Assembly: GCA_021847835.1 (NCBI GenBank)
Contig: JAJZPR010000020.1
Coordinates: forward strand, 1-43,763
Reading direction: 5' to 3'
DNA from: Pseudomonadota bacterium
GTDB taxonomy: Bacteria > Pseudomonadota > Gammaproteobacteria > Burkholderiales > Thiobacillaceae
DNA: 43,763 nt
Part shown: positions 6,092 to 12,894 of the stretch, in pieces
Position numbering within the stretch: the stretch's first letter is position 1
Layout of the letters: every line of letters begins with the position of its first letter
The notes under the pieces: generated by a model
What the model saw: the letters and a program-made list of their open reading frames with translations, nothing else
Database searches by the model: none
Told to the model about the DNA's origin: nothing
Position numbers and translations under genes: made by a program

Positions 6092-8083
6092 ATGAGCCAA
6101 GCGACTGCAAGCACCATTGAAACGCGTCTTAGCGGCAGGGAGGCCGCGCTCGCCCGCAGGCAGGCACTGTCACTGTATGGCAAGGGCGCCAGCATCGGCA
6201 GCAAGAGCGCCGCGCCCGCCAGCGCGGCCGAAGCACGCCTCGCTGCCCGCAGCGGTAATTCTTCTCCTGCAGGCGTTCCCGCCACATCGAACACAGAAGC
6301 CCCGAGCTGCGGCTGCCAGCACGAAGCCGCTCCCTCGGCGATTGTCGAATATGCCCGCCCGCCCATCACGCCTGCGCCCATCACGCCTGCGCCCATCTCC
6401 GCTGCCCGCCAGCGCCGCATGGAGCAGTCGCTGAAAGGACGCGGCGACGCGCCGCCCTGCCGCCCCTGCGGCCGCACCCGGCCCGAACCGCAAAAGGTCG
6501 AGGTGGGTACCACTCTCGCCGGCAGCACCGTGACCGGCAACCAGGTCGAGCGCACCTCGCGCATTACCGGCAACGAATCGGGCAACTGCCGCACCATCAC
6601 CGGTACCGAATACATCGGGGCCGAGCAATATGGCGAGTTCTGCGGCACCCTGCCCGAGCCGGCCCCGGCCAAGGTGGCGAGCACCAGCACCAGCCGCGGC
6701 CGCCGCGTGACCGGCACCGAGGTCGGCCGCAGCGCCAAGGTCACCGGCGACGAGACCGGCACCTGCAAGCGCGTGACCGGCACGGAATACCTCGCCGCCG
6801 AACAGGCCGGCGAATTCTGCGGCACGGCTCCCGAGCCACGCCCGGAAAAGACCGTCCCCGGCATGACCGCGAAACAAAACCCGGTGACCGGTAGCGATCT
6901 TGCCCGCAAGGCCAAGGTGACCGGCGGCGAATCCGGTGCGGGACGCGCCATCACCGGCAGCGCCTATGCCGACGCCTCGGCTTCACGCAGCACGCAGGGG
7001 GACGCACCAAAAAAGGTGGAAACCCGTCGCACGAGCGCTGGCGCAACGGTGAGCGGCACCCTACCGGGTCGCTCGTCGAAACTTACCGGCGATGAGCCGG
7101 GCGCCTGCAAGCGTGTGACGGGTTCCGACTACGTCAATACCGAGGAATTCGTGTCCTTTTGCCGCGCCGAGCCCTACCAGCCGCCGGCCAAGGTGGGTGT
7201 GTCACGCACCTTCAAGGGCCAGGATGTTTCCGGCACCCAGGTCGGCCGTACCAACAAGGTGACCGGCGACGAATACGGCGCCTGTAAGCCGGTGACCGGC
7301 ACGTCCTACATCGGCGCCGACCAGTACGCGGAATTCTGCGCCACACGTGCGGCCGCCGAGGCAATCAGCCGCGCGCGCCTTGGCCACAGCCCGGACCTCA
7401 CTGGCACCCAGCCTGGGCCTGACGCCAAGATGACCGGCAACGAGCGCGGCGCATGCCAAGACGTGAGCGGCACGCCCTACGTGGGCGAAGGCCAGTATGC
7501 CGCCGCCTGCGGCCGTGCGCCGATGGCGGTGCACTACCGCAGCCGCGGCCCCGAGGGTTCGCTGCCGGCTGCCGGCATCACCGGTAATGCCATGGACGCA
7601 TCGGCTCCGCGCACCGCCGGCGGCTTCTCGATCACCTCGCCCGCCCGCGCGGCCCAGTCCAGCGAAACCCGCCGCATCACTGGCAGCGCCTACGGCAGCA
7701 GCGGCCGCATCACCGGCCCGCTGGCGCGCGCCACCGGCCTGGTTTCCGGCACGCCGGAGTTCCGCTACCGCGAAGAATCCGCGGTCGCGGCAGCCCCCGC
7801 GCCGGCAGTCCCCGAGCCGGCCGAGCGCATCACCGGCGAAGGCCGCGAGCGCCGCATCACCGGCGATGCCTGGGACCGCGGCGACCGCGTGACCGGCACC
7901 GAGGGCCACTCCGCGACGCGTCGCAACCCGACCATGCGCGGCGATGCGCGCGGCAACGGCACCAACGCCCGCGCCTTCCGCGAAGTCGAGACCCCGGAAC
8001 CCGCGCCCAGCCGCATCACCGGCAGCAGCGGCAATGCATCCGGCGGCGCGACGGTGACGCTGTCCGGCGGCGCCCGCGGCTAA
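6092..8083 (+). CDS. csoS2: Carboxysome assembly scaffold CsoS2
   Basis: CsoS2 is the intrinsically disordered scaffold that links RuBisCO to the alpha-carboxysome shell. This copy has 663 residues. The N-terminal region is short, with only two recognisable RuBisCO-binding N-motifs (about 12-32, SGREAALARRQALSLYGKGA, and about 103-120). Six M-repeats of the VTG...VTGxE...C...VTGxxY...FC type lie at about 144-184, 203-243, 262-292, 317-357, 376-416 and 433-473; the third has lost its cysteines. The C-terminal region with ITG motifs ends in the typical TVTLSGGARG anchor. The ATG at 6092 has AAAGGAAA upstream; an open extension to 5753 is rejected. No cbbLS precedes it. A slippery heptamer lies at codons 306-308. 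Confidence 0.95.
   Translation: MSQATASTIETRLSGREAALARRQALSLYGKGASIGSKSAAPASAAEARLAARSGNSSPAGVPATSNTEAPSCGCQHEAAPSAIVEYARPPITPAPITPAPISAARQRRMEQSLKGRGDAPPCRPCGRTRPEPQKVEVGTTLAGSTVTGNQVERTSRITGNESGNCRTITGTEYIGAEQYGEFCGTLPEPAPAKVASTSTSRGRRVTGTEVGRSAKVTGDETGTCKRVTGTEYLAAEQAGEFCGTAPEPRPEKTVPGMTAKQNPVTGSDLARKAKVTGGESGAGRAITGSAYADASASRSTQGDAPKKVETRRTSAGATVSGTLPGRSSKLTGDEPGACKRVTGSDYVNTEEFVSFCRAEPYQPPAKVGVSRTFKGQDVSGTQVGRTNKVTGDEYGACKPVTGTSYIGADQYAEFCATRAAAEAISRARLGHSPDLTGTQPGPDAKMTGNERGACQDVSGTPYVGEGQYAAACGRAPMAVHYRSRGPEGSLPAAGITGNAMDASAPRTAGGFSITSPARAAQSSETRRITGSAYGSSGRITGPLARATGLVSGTPEFRYREESAVAAAPAPAVPEPAERITGEGRERRITGDAWDRGDRVTGTEGHSATRRNPTMRGDARGNGTNARAFREVETPEPAPSRITGSSGNASGGATVTLSGGARG
7009..7015 (+). 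other. Candidate programmed -1 frameshift heptamer in csoS2
   Basis: In the csoS2 frame the codons CCA AAA AAG (P306-K307-K308) give A AAA AAG, the strongest bacterial -1 slippery type. After slipping, translation would add 26 codons and stop at a TGA near 7096, giving a protein of about 334 residues with three M-repeats. Programmed frameshifting in csoS2 is known from Halothiobacillus; its use here, and any stimulatory structure, is inference. Confidence 0.4.
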
Positions 8084-8111
8084 ACGGCTACGCAGACAGG
8101 GAAGCCCAGTC

Positions 8112-9695
8112 ATGAACACTCGCCAACGCATGCAGGCTATGCGCAGCACCAGCCAGACCGCCCCGGTCGGCATGGCCATGCGCAGCGCGCAGCCGGCGTC
8201 CAGGCTGCCGAGCTGGCCGCAGCGGCCCAGTTTCTGCCCGCCCGGCATGCAGGCGGACAGCTCCGGCGAGTGCGTGAGCAGCCTGTGCGTACCGCACGCC
8301 CACCCGCTCGTAGACCAGGCGCAGAACGCCTATCTGGCCGAATATGAGCGTGAGGTGCGCGCCCGCTTCGACGCCATCGTGCCGACGCTGAAGGAAATCG
8401 CCGCGCTGCAGCATGAAGCCGATTTCGAGGCGCGCGCACAAGGCATCGCGCGCGAACGCCTAGGCTTCGAACTGCCGCAAAGTGTGCTCGCCGACGCCTG
8501 GATCACCACCCTGGACATGCGCAAGCTTTACGGCTTTGGCGTGCTGCAGACTTTCCGCCAGTTGGCGAACGCAGCGGCCGCGAAAGAGCACAACGGCAAC
8601 GGCGAAGCCGAGGCTATGCTGCGCTTCTTCATCGAGTGCGGCTTCCACGAGGTGGATGTGAGCGCCTGCGCCGACGGCCGCCTCAAGGGCCTGCTGCAGT
8701 ACATCCTGCGCCTGCCCAAGCAGGCCGTGCCCCGGCACAAGTCCTACGCCGGCACGCTGTTCGACGTGGAGGCCAACGTGAAGCAGTGGACCGAGACCGA
8801 GCTGCGCCGCTTCCGCGAAGGCGTACCGACCTACGCCGACGCCGGAACGCGCTACCTGAAGATTGCGGTTTACCACTACAGCGGCTCGGACCCGCAGCAC
8901 GAAGGCTGCGCGGCGCACGGCAGCGACGACCGCAAGGCGGCGCAGGCCGCACTCGACCGCCTGGACGCCTTTGGCACCGCCATCGAGAACGGCTTCTGTT
9001 GCGGTGCCTCGGTAGCCACGCTGCTCATCGGCGTCGACACCGACAACGATGCGATCAAGCTGCACCTCCCCGATGCGCAGGGTGAAACCTGCCTCGACTG
9101 CTACGTCGACAACATGGCGCTGTACCAGGCCACGGCCGACTGCTCCGCCATTGATGCGCGCCGCATGCTGGCCGCCAGCATCGACGACGCCGCGCGGGCG
9201 CATGGACGCAGCGCGCCGCAGGCCGGCATGCGCCGCCTGATCGAGCGCCTGCTCGTGAACAACCTGTCGCAGATCGATTACGTCTGCGCCAACCACCGCG
9301 GCCGCTACGCCGACATCGGCCATGCCGAACGCTTCATCAGCATCGGCGACGGCTTCGAGGAGGTGCACCTGCGCAACCTGGCCTACTTCGGCCACATGTA
9401 CACGGTGGAAGAAGGCGCGGCGGACATGGACGTCGGCATCAGGATTTTCACCGGCCTCAACGTCGCACGCGGCCTGCCGGTGCCGGTGGCAATCCACTAC
9501 CGCTACGACAGCCAGGTGCCTGGCTCGCGCGAGCGCAGCGTCGAGCGCTGCCGCCGGGTGAAGGCTGCCATCGAGAGCCGCTACCCGGCGCTGGTGAAGG
9601 AAGGACTGCTCTATTGCGGCATGAGCGTGCAGCCCAAGCTGCCAGGCAGCCAGCTGGAAGCAGTCGAGGAAAACAACAACGCACGCGGGCATTGA
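8112..9695 (+). CDS. csoSCA: Carboxysomal carbonic anhydrase CsoSCA
   Basis: A 527-residue carbonic anhydrase (csoS3 product) that makes CO2 from bicarbonate inside the carboxysome. The zinc ligands expected from the Halothiobacillus enzyme (Cys173, His242, Cys253) are present at a constant offset of 13: Cys186 in SACADGR, His255 in VYHYSG and Cys266 in EGCAAHG. Asp188 and Arg190 of the catalytic dyad are also there. A helical N-terminal domain precedes the catalytic domain, and a degenerate second copy follows. The N-terminal 60 residues are disordered, Arg- and Pro-rich, and probably serve RuBisCO tethering. It starts 28 bases after csoS2. Confidence 0.96.
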   Translation: MNTRQRMQAMRSTSQTAPVGMAMRSAQPASRLPSWPQRPSFCPPGMQADSSGECVSSLCVPHAHPLVDQAQNAYLAEYEREVRARFDAIVPTLKEIAALQHEADFEARAQGIARERLGFELPQSVLADAWITTLDMRKLYGFGVLQTFRQLANAAAAKEHNGNGEAEAMLRFFIECGFHEVDVSACADGRLKGLLQYILRLPKQAVPRHKSYAGTLFDVEANVKQWTETELRRFREGVPTYADAGTRYLKIAVYHYSGSDPQHEGCAAHGSDDRKAAQAALDRLDAFGTAIENGFCCGASVATLLIGVDTDNDAIKLHLPDAQGETCLDCYVDNMALYQATADCSAIDARRMLAASIDDAARAHGRSAPQAGMRRLIERLLVNNLSQIDYVCANHRGRYADIGHAERFISIGDGFEEVHLRNLAYFGHMYTVEEGAADMDVGIRIFTGLNVARGLPVPVAIHYRYDSQVPGSRERSVERCRRVKAAIESRYPALVKEGLLYCGMSVQPKLPGSQLEAVEENNNARGH

Positions 9696-9704
9696 GGTGA
9701 AGCA

Positions 9705-9956
9705 ATGAAGATCATGCAAGTGGAAAAAACATTAGTGTCAACCAACCGGGTCAGGGAAATGGGCCATCGCCCGCTGCTGGTGGTGCGCGAGAAGGCGGGC
9801 GGAGCCCGCCAGGTGGCAGTGGATGCGGTGGGCTGCATTCCGGGTGACTGGGTAATCTGCGTAGGCAGCTCGGCTGCGCGCGAGGCCGCCGGTGCCAAGG
9901 ATTTCCCGAGCGACCTCACCATCGTCGGCATCATCGACCACTGGCAGGAGCACTGA
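9705..9956 (+). CDS. csoS4A: Carboxysome pentameric vertex protein CsoS4A
   Basis: An 83-residue protein of the CcmL/EutN bacterial microcompartment vertex family, whose pentamers cap the icosahedral corners. It shows the family pattern GHRPLLVVREKAGG, VAVDAVGCIPGDWVIC and the GSSAAREAAG loop, ending in LTIVGIIDHW. It starts nine bases after csoSCA and is followed one base later by its paralogue csoS4B. Length is normal. Confidence 0.94.
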   Translation: MKIMQVEKTLVSTNRVREMGHRPLLVVREKAGGARQVAVDAVGCIPGDWVICVGSSAAREAAGAKDFPSDLTIVGIIDHWQEH

Positions 9957-9957
9957 C

Positions 9958-10248
9958 ATGGAAATCATGCGCGTGGTGTCCGACCTGGTGTGCACCCGCC
10001 GCATCCCGGGTCTGTACAGCACCTCGCTCAGGGTGCTGGCGGACGAGAAAGGCAAGCTCTCGGTGGCAGTCGACCCCGTGGGCGTGCCGGAAGGCAAATG
10101 GGTTTTCACCGCCGGCGGCTCGGCCGCCCGCTACGGCGCCGGCGATTACAGGATTCTTACCGATCTGACGATCCTCGGGATCATCGATCAGTGGAATGCG
10201 GAAGCAGAGGTCCGCGAAACAGGCAAGGCAGTTTTATCAACCGTGTAA
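9958..10248 (+). CDS. csoS4B: Carboxysome pentameric vertex protein CsoS4B
   Basis: A 96-residue CcmL/EutN-family vertex protein, paralogous to CsoS4A: MEIMRVVSDLVCTRRIPGLY, VAVDPVGVPEGKWVFTAGGS and LTILGIIDQW. A short extra tail of about 15 residues follows the last strand. The ATG at 9958 is one base after the csoS4A stop and has GGAG about ten bases upstream, inside csoS4A; an in-frame start at 9892 inside csoS4A is rejected. Translational coupling to csoS4A is likely. Confidence 0.93.
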   Translation: MEIMRVVSDLVCTRRIPGLYSTSLRVLADEKGKLSVAVDPVGVPEGKWVFTAGGSAARYGAGDYRILTDLTILGIIDQWNAEAEVRETGKAVLSTV

Positions 10249-10260
10249 AGGAGAAACATC

Positions 10261-10560
10261 ATGGCAAACGCAACTACCGGTATTGCACTGGGAATGATTG
10301 AAACCCGCGGTCTGGTGCCCGCGATTGAAGCGGCGGACGCGATGACCAAGGCTGCCGAAGTGCGCCTCATCGGCCGCCAGTTCGTCGGCGGCGGCTACGT
10401 CACCGTGCTGGTGCGCGGTGAAACCGGCGCCGTCAACGCCGCCGTCCGCGCCGGCGCGGACGCCTGCGAGCGCGTGGGTGACGGCCTGGTCGCCGCCCAC
10501 ATCATCGCCCGTGTCCACAGCGAAGTGGAAAACATCCTCCCCACTGCTGAAGCAGCGTAA
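10261..10560 (+). CDS. csoS1C: Carboxysome shell hexamer protein CsoS1 (first copy)
   Basis: A 99-residue single-BMC-domain shell protein forming the hexagonal facets. It carries the canonical GIALGMIETRGLVPAIEAAD start and RQFVGGGYVTVLVRGETGAV core. AAGGAG lies seven bases before the ATG. The letter (C) follows the Halothiobacillus order csoS1C-A-B. From base 10327 its DNA is almost identical to the next gene. A 4-base-pair hairpin and six T residues follow the stop, too weak to call a terminator. Confidence 0.95.
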   Translation: MANATTGIALGMIETRGLVPAIEAADAMTKAAEVRLIGRQFVGGGYVTVLVRGETGAVNAAVRAGADACERVGDGLVAAHIIARVHSEVENILPTAEAA

Positions 10561-10877
10561 GTTTTTTGTTGAAACATCACTCTTGAAGGAGAAATGAAAA
10601 TGGCTACCGGAATGACTGGTATTGCTCTGGGCATGATCGAAACCCGCGGCCTCGTGCCCGCGATCGAAGCGGCGGACGCGATGACCAAGGCTGCCGAAGT
10701 GCGCCTCATCGGCCGCCAGTTCGTCGGCGGCGGCTACGTCACCGTGCTGGTGCGCGGTGAAACCGGCGCCGTCAACGCCGCCGTGCGCGCCGGCGCGGAC
10801 GCCTGCGAGCGCGTGGGTGACGGCCTGGTCGCCGCCCACATCATCGCCCGTGTCCACAGCGAAGTGGAAAACATCCT
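10327..10877 (+). repeat. Near-identical direct repeat shared by csoS1C and csoS1A
   Basis: Bases 10327-10538 and 10666-10877 (212 bases each, offset 339) differ at a single position (GTCCGC versus GTGCGC). The flanking gene ends differ more, including at synonymous sites. This patch is better explained by gene conversion or very recent duplication than by protein-level constraint alone. Confidence 0.85.
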
Positions 10878-10899
10878 GCCCACGGCCGCCGCTGCCTGA
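10600..10899 (+). CDS. csoS1A: Carboxysome shell hexamer protein CsoS1 (second copy)
   Basis: A 99-residue BMC-domain hexamer protein, nearly identical to the first copy except at the N-terminus (MATGMTGIALG) and the last residues (PTAAAA). An ATG at 10594 is in frame, but AAGGAG ends only two bases before it and eight bases before the ATG at 10600. The latter also aligns exactly with the csoS1C start, so 10600 is chosen. It sits between csoS1C and the extended csoS1B-like gene. Confidence 0.94.
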   Translation: MATGMTGIALGMIETRGLVPAIEAADAMTKAAEVRLIGRQFVGGGYVTVLVRGETGAVNAAVRAGADACERVGDGLVAAHIIARVHSEVENILPTAAAA

Positions 10900-10911
10900 T
10901 TGAGGCGTGCC

Positions 10912-11292
10912 ATGGACATGGTTGAGATCCGGCAAGATGTCATGACGGGCGCGACCACAGGCGTCGCGCTCGGCATGATCGAAACGCGCGGCCTGGTGCC
11001 CGCGATCGAGGCGGCGGACGCAATGACCAAGGCGGCCGAGGTGCGGCTAGTCGCCCGCCAGTTCGTCGGCGGCGGCTACGTCACCGTCCTCGTTCGCGGC
11101 GAAACCGGCGCGGTCAACGCCGCCGTGCGTGCCGGCGCGGATGCCTGCGAGCGTGTGGGCGACGGCCTCATCGCCGCCCACATCATCGCCCGCGTGCACG
11201 GCGAAGTCGAAGGCATCCTGCCCGCCAGGCCCAGCGACACCGGCAGCGGTCGTGACGGCGACGTGGCCTGCATCGCGACCCGGGCAGCATAA
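10912..11292 (+). CDS. csoS1B: Carboxysome shell hexamer protein CsoS1 with N- and C-terminal extensions
   Basis: A 126-residue BMC-domain protein. The core from about residue 16 (GVALGMIETRGLVPA) to about 103 matches its two neighbours. It adds about ten residues in front (MDMVEIRQDV) and a 20-plus-residue Gly/Ser/Arg tail (RPSDTGSGRDGDVACIATRAA). A C-terminal extension is the mark of CsoS1B in Halothiobacillus. ATGs at 10912 and 10918 are both possible; a TTG at 10900 is less likely. Its codon use differs from the two conserved copies, so it has escaped their homogenisation. Confidence 0.92.
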   Translation: MDMVEIRQDVMTGATTGVALGMIETRGLVPAIEAADAMTKAAEVRLVARQFVGGGYVTVLVRGETGAVNAAVRAGADACERVGDGLIAAHIIARVHGEVEGILPARPSDTGSGRDGDVACIATRAA

Positions 11293-11312
11293 GCAACCGC
11301 AAGGAGCAAGGC

Positions 11313-11762
11313 ATGGCAATGGATACTCGACTGATTGGCTACCTAACCCGCGCACTGGACCATGAAATGGCGGCCGTGCAGCAGTACATGGCCCAATCCA
11401 GGCTTTGCGAACTCTGGAGCGTGGCGGACTACTGCGCACATTTTCGCCAGGACGTGACGGAAGAACTGGGCCATGTGGAAAGCCTGATGGATGCGCTGCT
11501 CAGGCTCGGCGTTTCGCCGCATGCCACGCAACTGGCGCCGGTGCGGCTGGGGCGCTCGCTGGAGGAAATGATCGCCATCGACCGTGTACTGGAAATCGAG
11601 GCAGTGCGCCTCTATGAGGAAGCCGCGGCTTATTGCACGAGAGTGCGCGATTTCGCCCACCACGCCGTGTTCGACCGCATTTTGCGCGACGAACTGCAGC
11701 ACCTCGAGGAACTGGACAGGATGGAAGCATCCCTGCGAACCAAGGAGAAACGTTATGCCTGA
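11313..11762 (+). CDS. Bacterioferritin-like diiron protein of the carboxysome operon
   Basis: A 149-residue ferritin-fold protein. All six diiron ligands of E. coli Bfr occur at the same numbers: Glu18, Glu51, His54, Glu94, Glu127 and His130, with Tyr25 also kept. Position 52, the heme-binding Met in Bfr, is Leu, so a heme-bridged dimer is not expected. Such genes are commonly found between csoS1 and the acRAF gene in cso operons, but their carboxysomal role is not established. AAGGAG precedes the ATG. The stop overlaps the next start by eight bases, indicating translational coupling. Confidence 0.88.
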   Translation: MAMDTRLIGYLTRALDHEMAAVQQYMAQSRLCELWSVADYCAHFRQDVTEELGHVESLMDALLRLGVSPHATQLAPVRLGRSLEEMIAIDRVLEIEAVRLYEEAAAYCTRVRDFAHHAVFDRILRDELQHLEELDRMEASLRTKEKRYA

Positions 11763-12024
11763 CGACAACAACCCGATACCGCAATGGCAGCGGCAGGACC
11801 TGCCGCCGATGCTGAGCCGGCGCTTCGAATTCGGCTCCTATGCCGAAACCCGCCGCTTTCTCGACGGCGTCGCCAGGCTGGCCGAGGCCGCGCAGCACTA
11901 CCCGAACATCAGCTTCGGCAAGACCTATGTAAGCGTTACCCTCGACGCCGACGGCAAGAAGATCGGGCCGGACCTCGTCGCGCTGGCGCAGCAGATCGAC
12001 GCCCTGACGGCGGACGCCGAGTAA
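11755..12024 (+). CDS. RuBisCO assembly factor acRAF, pterin carbinolamine dehydratase-like
   Basis: An 89-residue protein of the PCD fold: [19 protein letters not shown], then [19 protein letters not shown]. In true dehydratases the motif is HHPE with a later His; here it reads HYPN and the later His is missing, so catalysis is unlikely. In alpha-carboxysome operons this homologue (acRAF) assists form IA RuBisCO assembly. The ATG at 11755 lies inside the end of the preceding gene, seven bases after AAGGAG. Its presence although cbbLS are missing shows the operon still serves a RuBisCO encoded elsewhere. Confidence 0.87.
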   Translation: MPDDNNPIPQWQRQDLPPMLSRRFEFGSYAETRRFLDGVARLAEAAQHYPNISFGKTYVSVTLDADGKKIGPDLVALAQQIDALTADAE

Positions 12025-12028
12025 AACC

Positions 12029-12667
12029 ATGGCCGCCTTGCGGATCGCGATCGCGAATCAGAAGGGCGGCACCGGCAAGACCACGCTGGCCGTGAATCTG
12101 GCGGCCGGCCTGCATCGTCGCGGCGCAACCGTGCTGCTCGACGCCGATCCCCAGGGCTCGGCCGGGCACTGGTCGCGGGTCGGCGGTGCCGGCAACGACA
12201 TGCCGCCGATCGAAAGCCTGGACGGCACCGATGTCGATGCGGCCATCGGCCGCGCCGCGCAAGCAAAGCGCTACGTGCTGGTGGATTGCCCGCCGCACCT
12301 GCAGTCGGACCGTTTGCGCAGGGTGATGGGCGCGGTCGACCTGATACTGATCCCGGTCCAGCCCTCGCCGCTGGACCTGTGGGCCAGCGTGGACATGGCC
12401 GCGGCCATACGCGAGGCCCAGGCGCCGAACAAAGGGCTGCGCGCGTACATGGTGCTCAACCAGCTCGACAGCCGCAATGCACTATCGCGCTCGATGCACG
12501 AGGCGCTCGATGAGTTCGACCTGCCTGCGCTTGGCAATGGCCTGTCCCGGCGCGCCGCCTTCCGCAGTGCGGCGCTGGAAGGAGCAAGCGTCTACGGCCT
12601 TGGCAGGCGCGCCGCGGGAGCGGTACAGGATGTGGAAGCAATCATCAAGGAGATATTGAACCCATGA
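12029..12667 (+). CDS. mcdA: Carboxysome-positioning ParA-type ATPase McdA
   Basis: A 212-residue ParA/MinD ATPase with the deviant Walker A KGGTGKTT at about 12-19, switch [13 protein letters not shown] near 40 and the [12 protein letters not shown] segment near 88. In alpha-carboxysome operons this protein coats the nucleoid and, with McdB, spaces carboxysomes so that daughter cells inherit them. The start follows acRAF by four bases and the stop overlaps mcdB as ATGA. Operon position excludes a chromosomal parA role. Confidence 0.9.
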   Translation: MAALRIAIANQKGGTGKTTLAVNLAAGLHRRGATVLLDADPQGSAGHWSRVGGAGNDMPPIESLDGTDVDAAIGRAAQAKRYVLVDCPPHLQSDRLRRVMGAVDLILIPVQPSPLDLWASVDMAAAIREAQAPNKGLRAYMVLNQLDSRNALSRSMHEALDEFDLPALGNGLSRRAAFRSAALEGASVYGLGRRAAGAVQDVEAIIKEILNP

Positions 12668-12843
12668 GCAAGATATCCAGCAAGTTGACGGCCGGCGTGC
12701 GCAAGGTCAAAACGGAACAACAGGCCGACGAAGACGCGAAAAAACCGGTCGAGCCCGCCCCCGCAGATAAGCCCCCGAGAAACGGGCAGCAGTTGCCGGG
12801 CAAAGCCAGCGATCCGCACCCGGCAAGAGTCTGGCCCGACTGA
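12664..12843 (+). CDS. mcdB: Carboxysome-positioning adaptor McdB, very short
   Basis: A 59-residue basic, disordered protein ([20 protein letters not shown] ... HPARVWPD). The C-terminal RVWPD with its invariant tryptophan is the hallmark of alpha-type McdB, and the ATGA overlap with mcdA supports the assignment. Most McdBs are longer, with a central glutamine-rich or coiled segment; here only a Lys/Pro/Glu-rich linker remains. McdB binds the shell and stimulates the McdA ATPase. The gene is easily missed because it is so small. Confidence 0.8.
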   Translation: MSKISSKLTAGVRKVKTEQQADEDAKKPVEPAPADKPPRNGQQLPGKASDPHPARVWPD

Positions 12844-12894
12844 TCCGCCAGGCAACCCCCTTGATTTTGCATTGCTCCGACAAGCGAAAGGCAG

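Noticed and set aside
10544-10567. Hairpin CTGC-TGAA-GCAG plus six T residues after csoS1C
   Set aside because: A four-pair stem five or more bases from the T-run is too weak for a terminator, though slight attenuation cannot be excluded.
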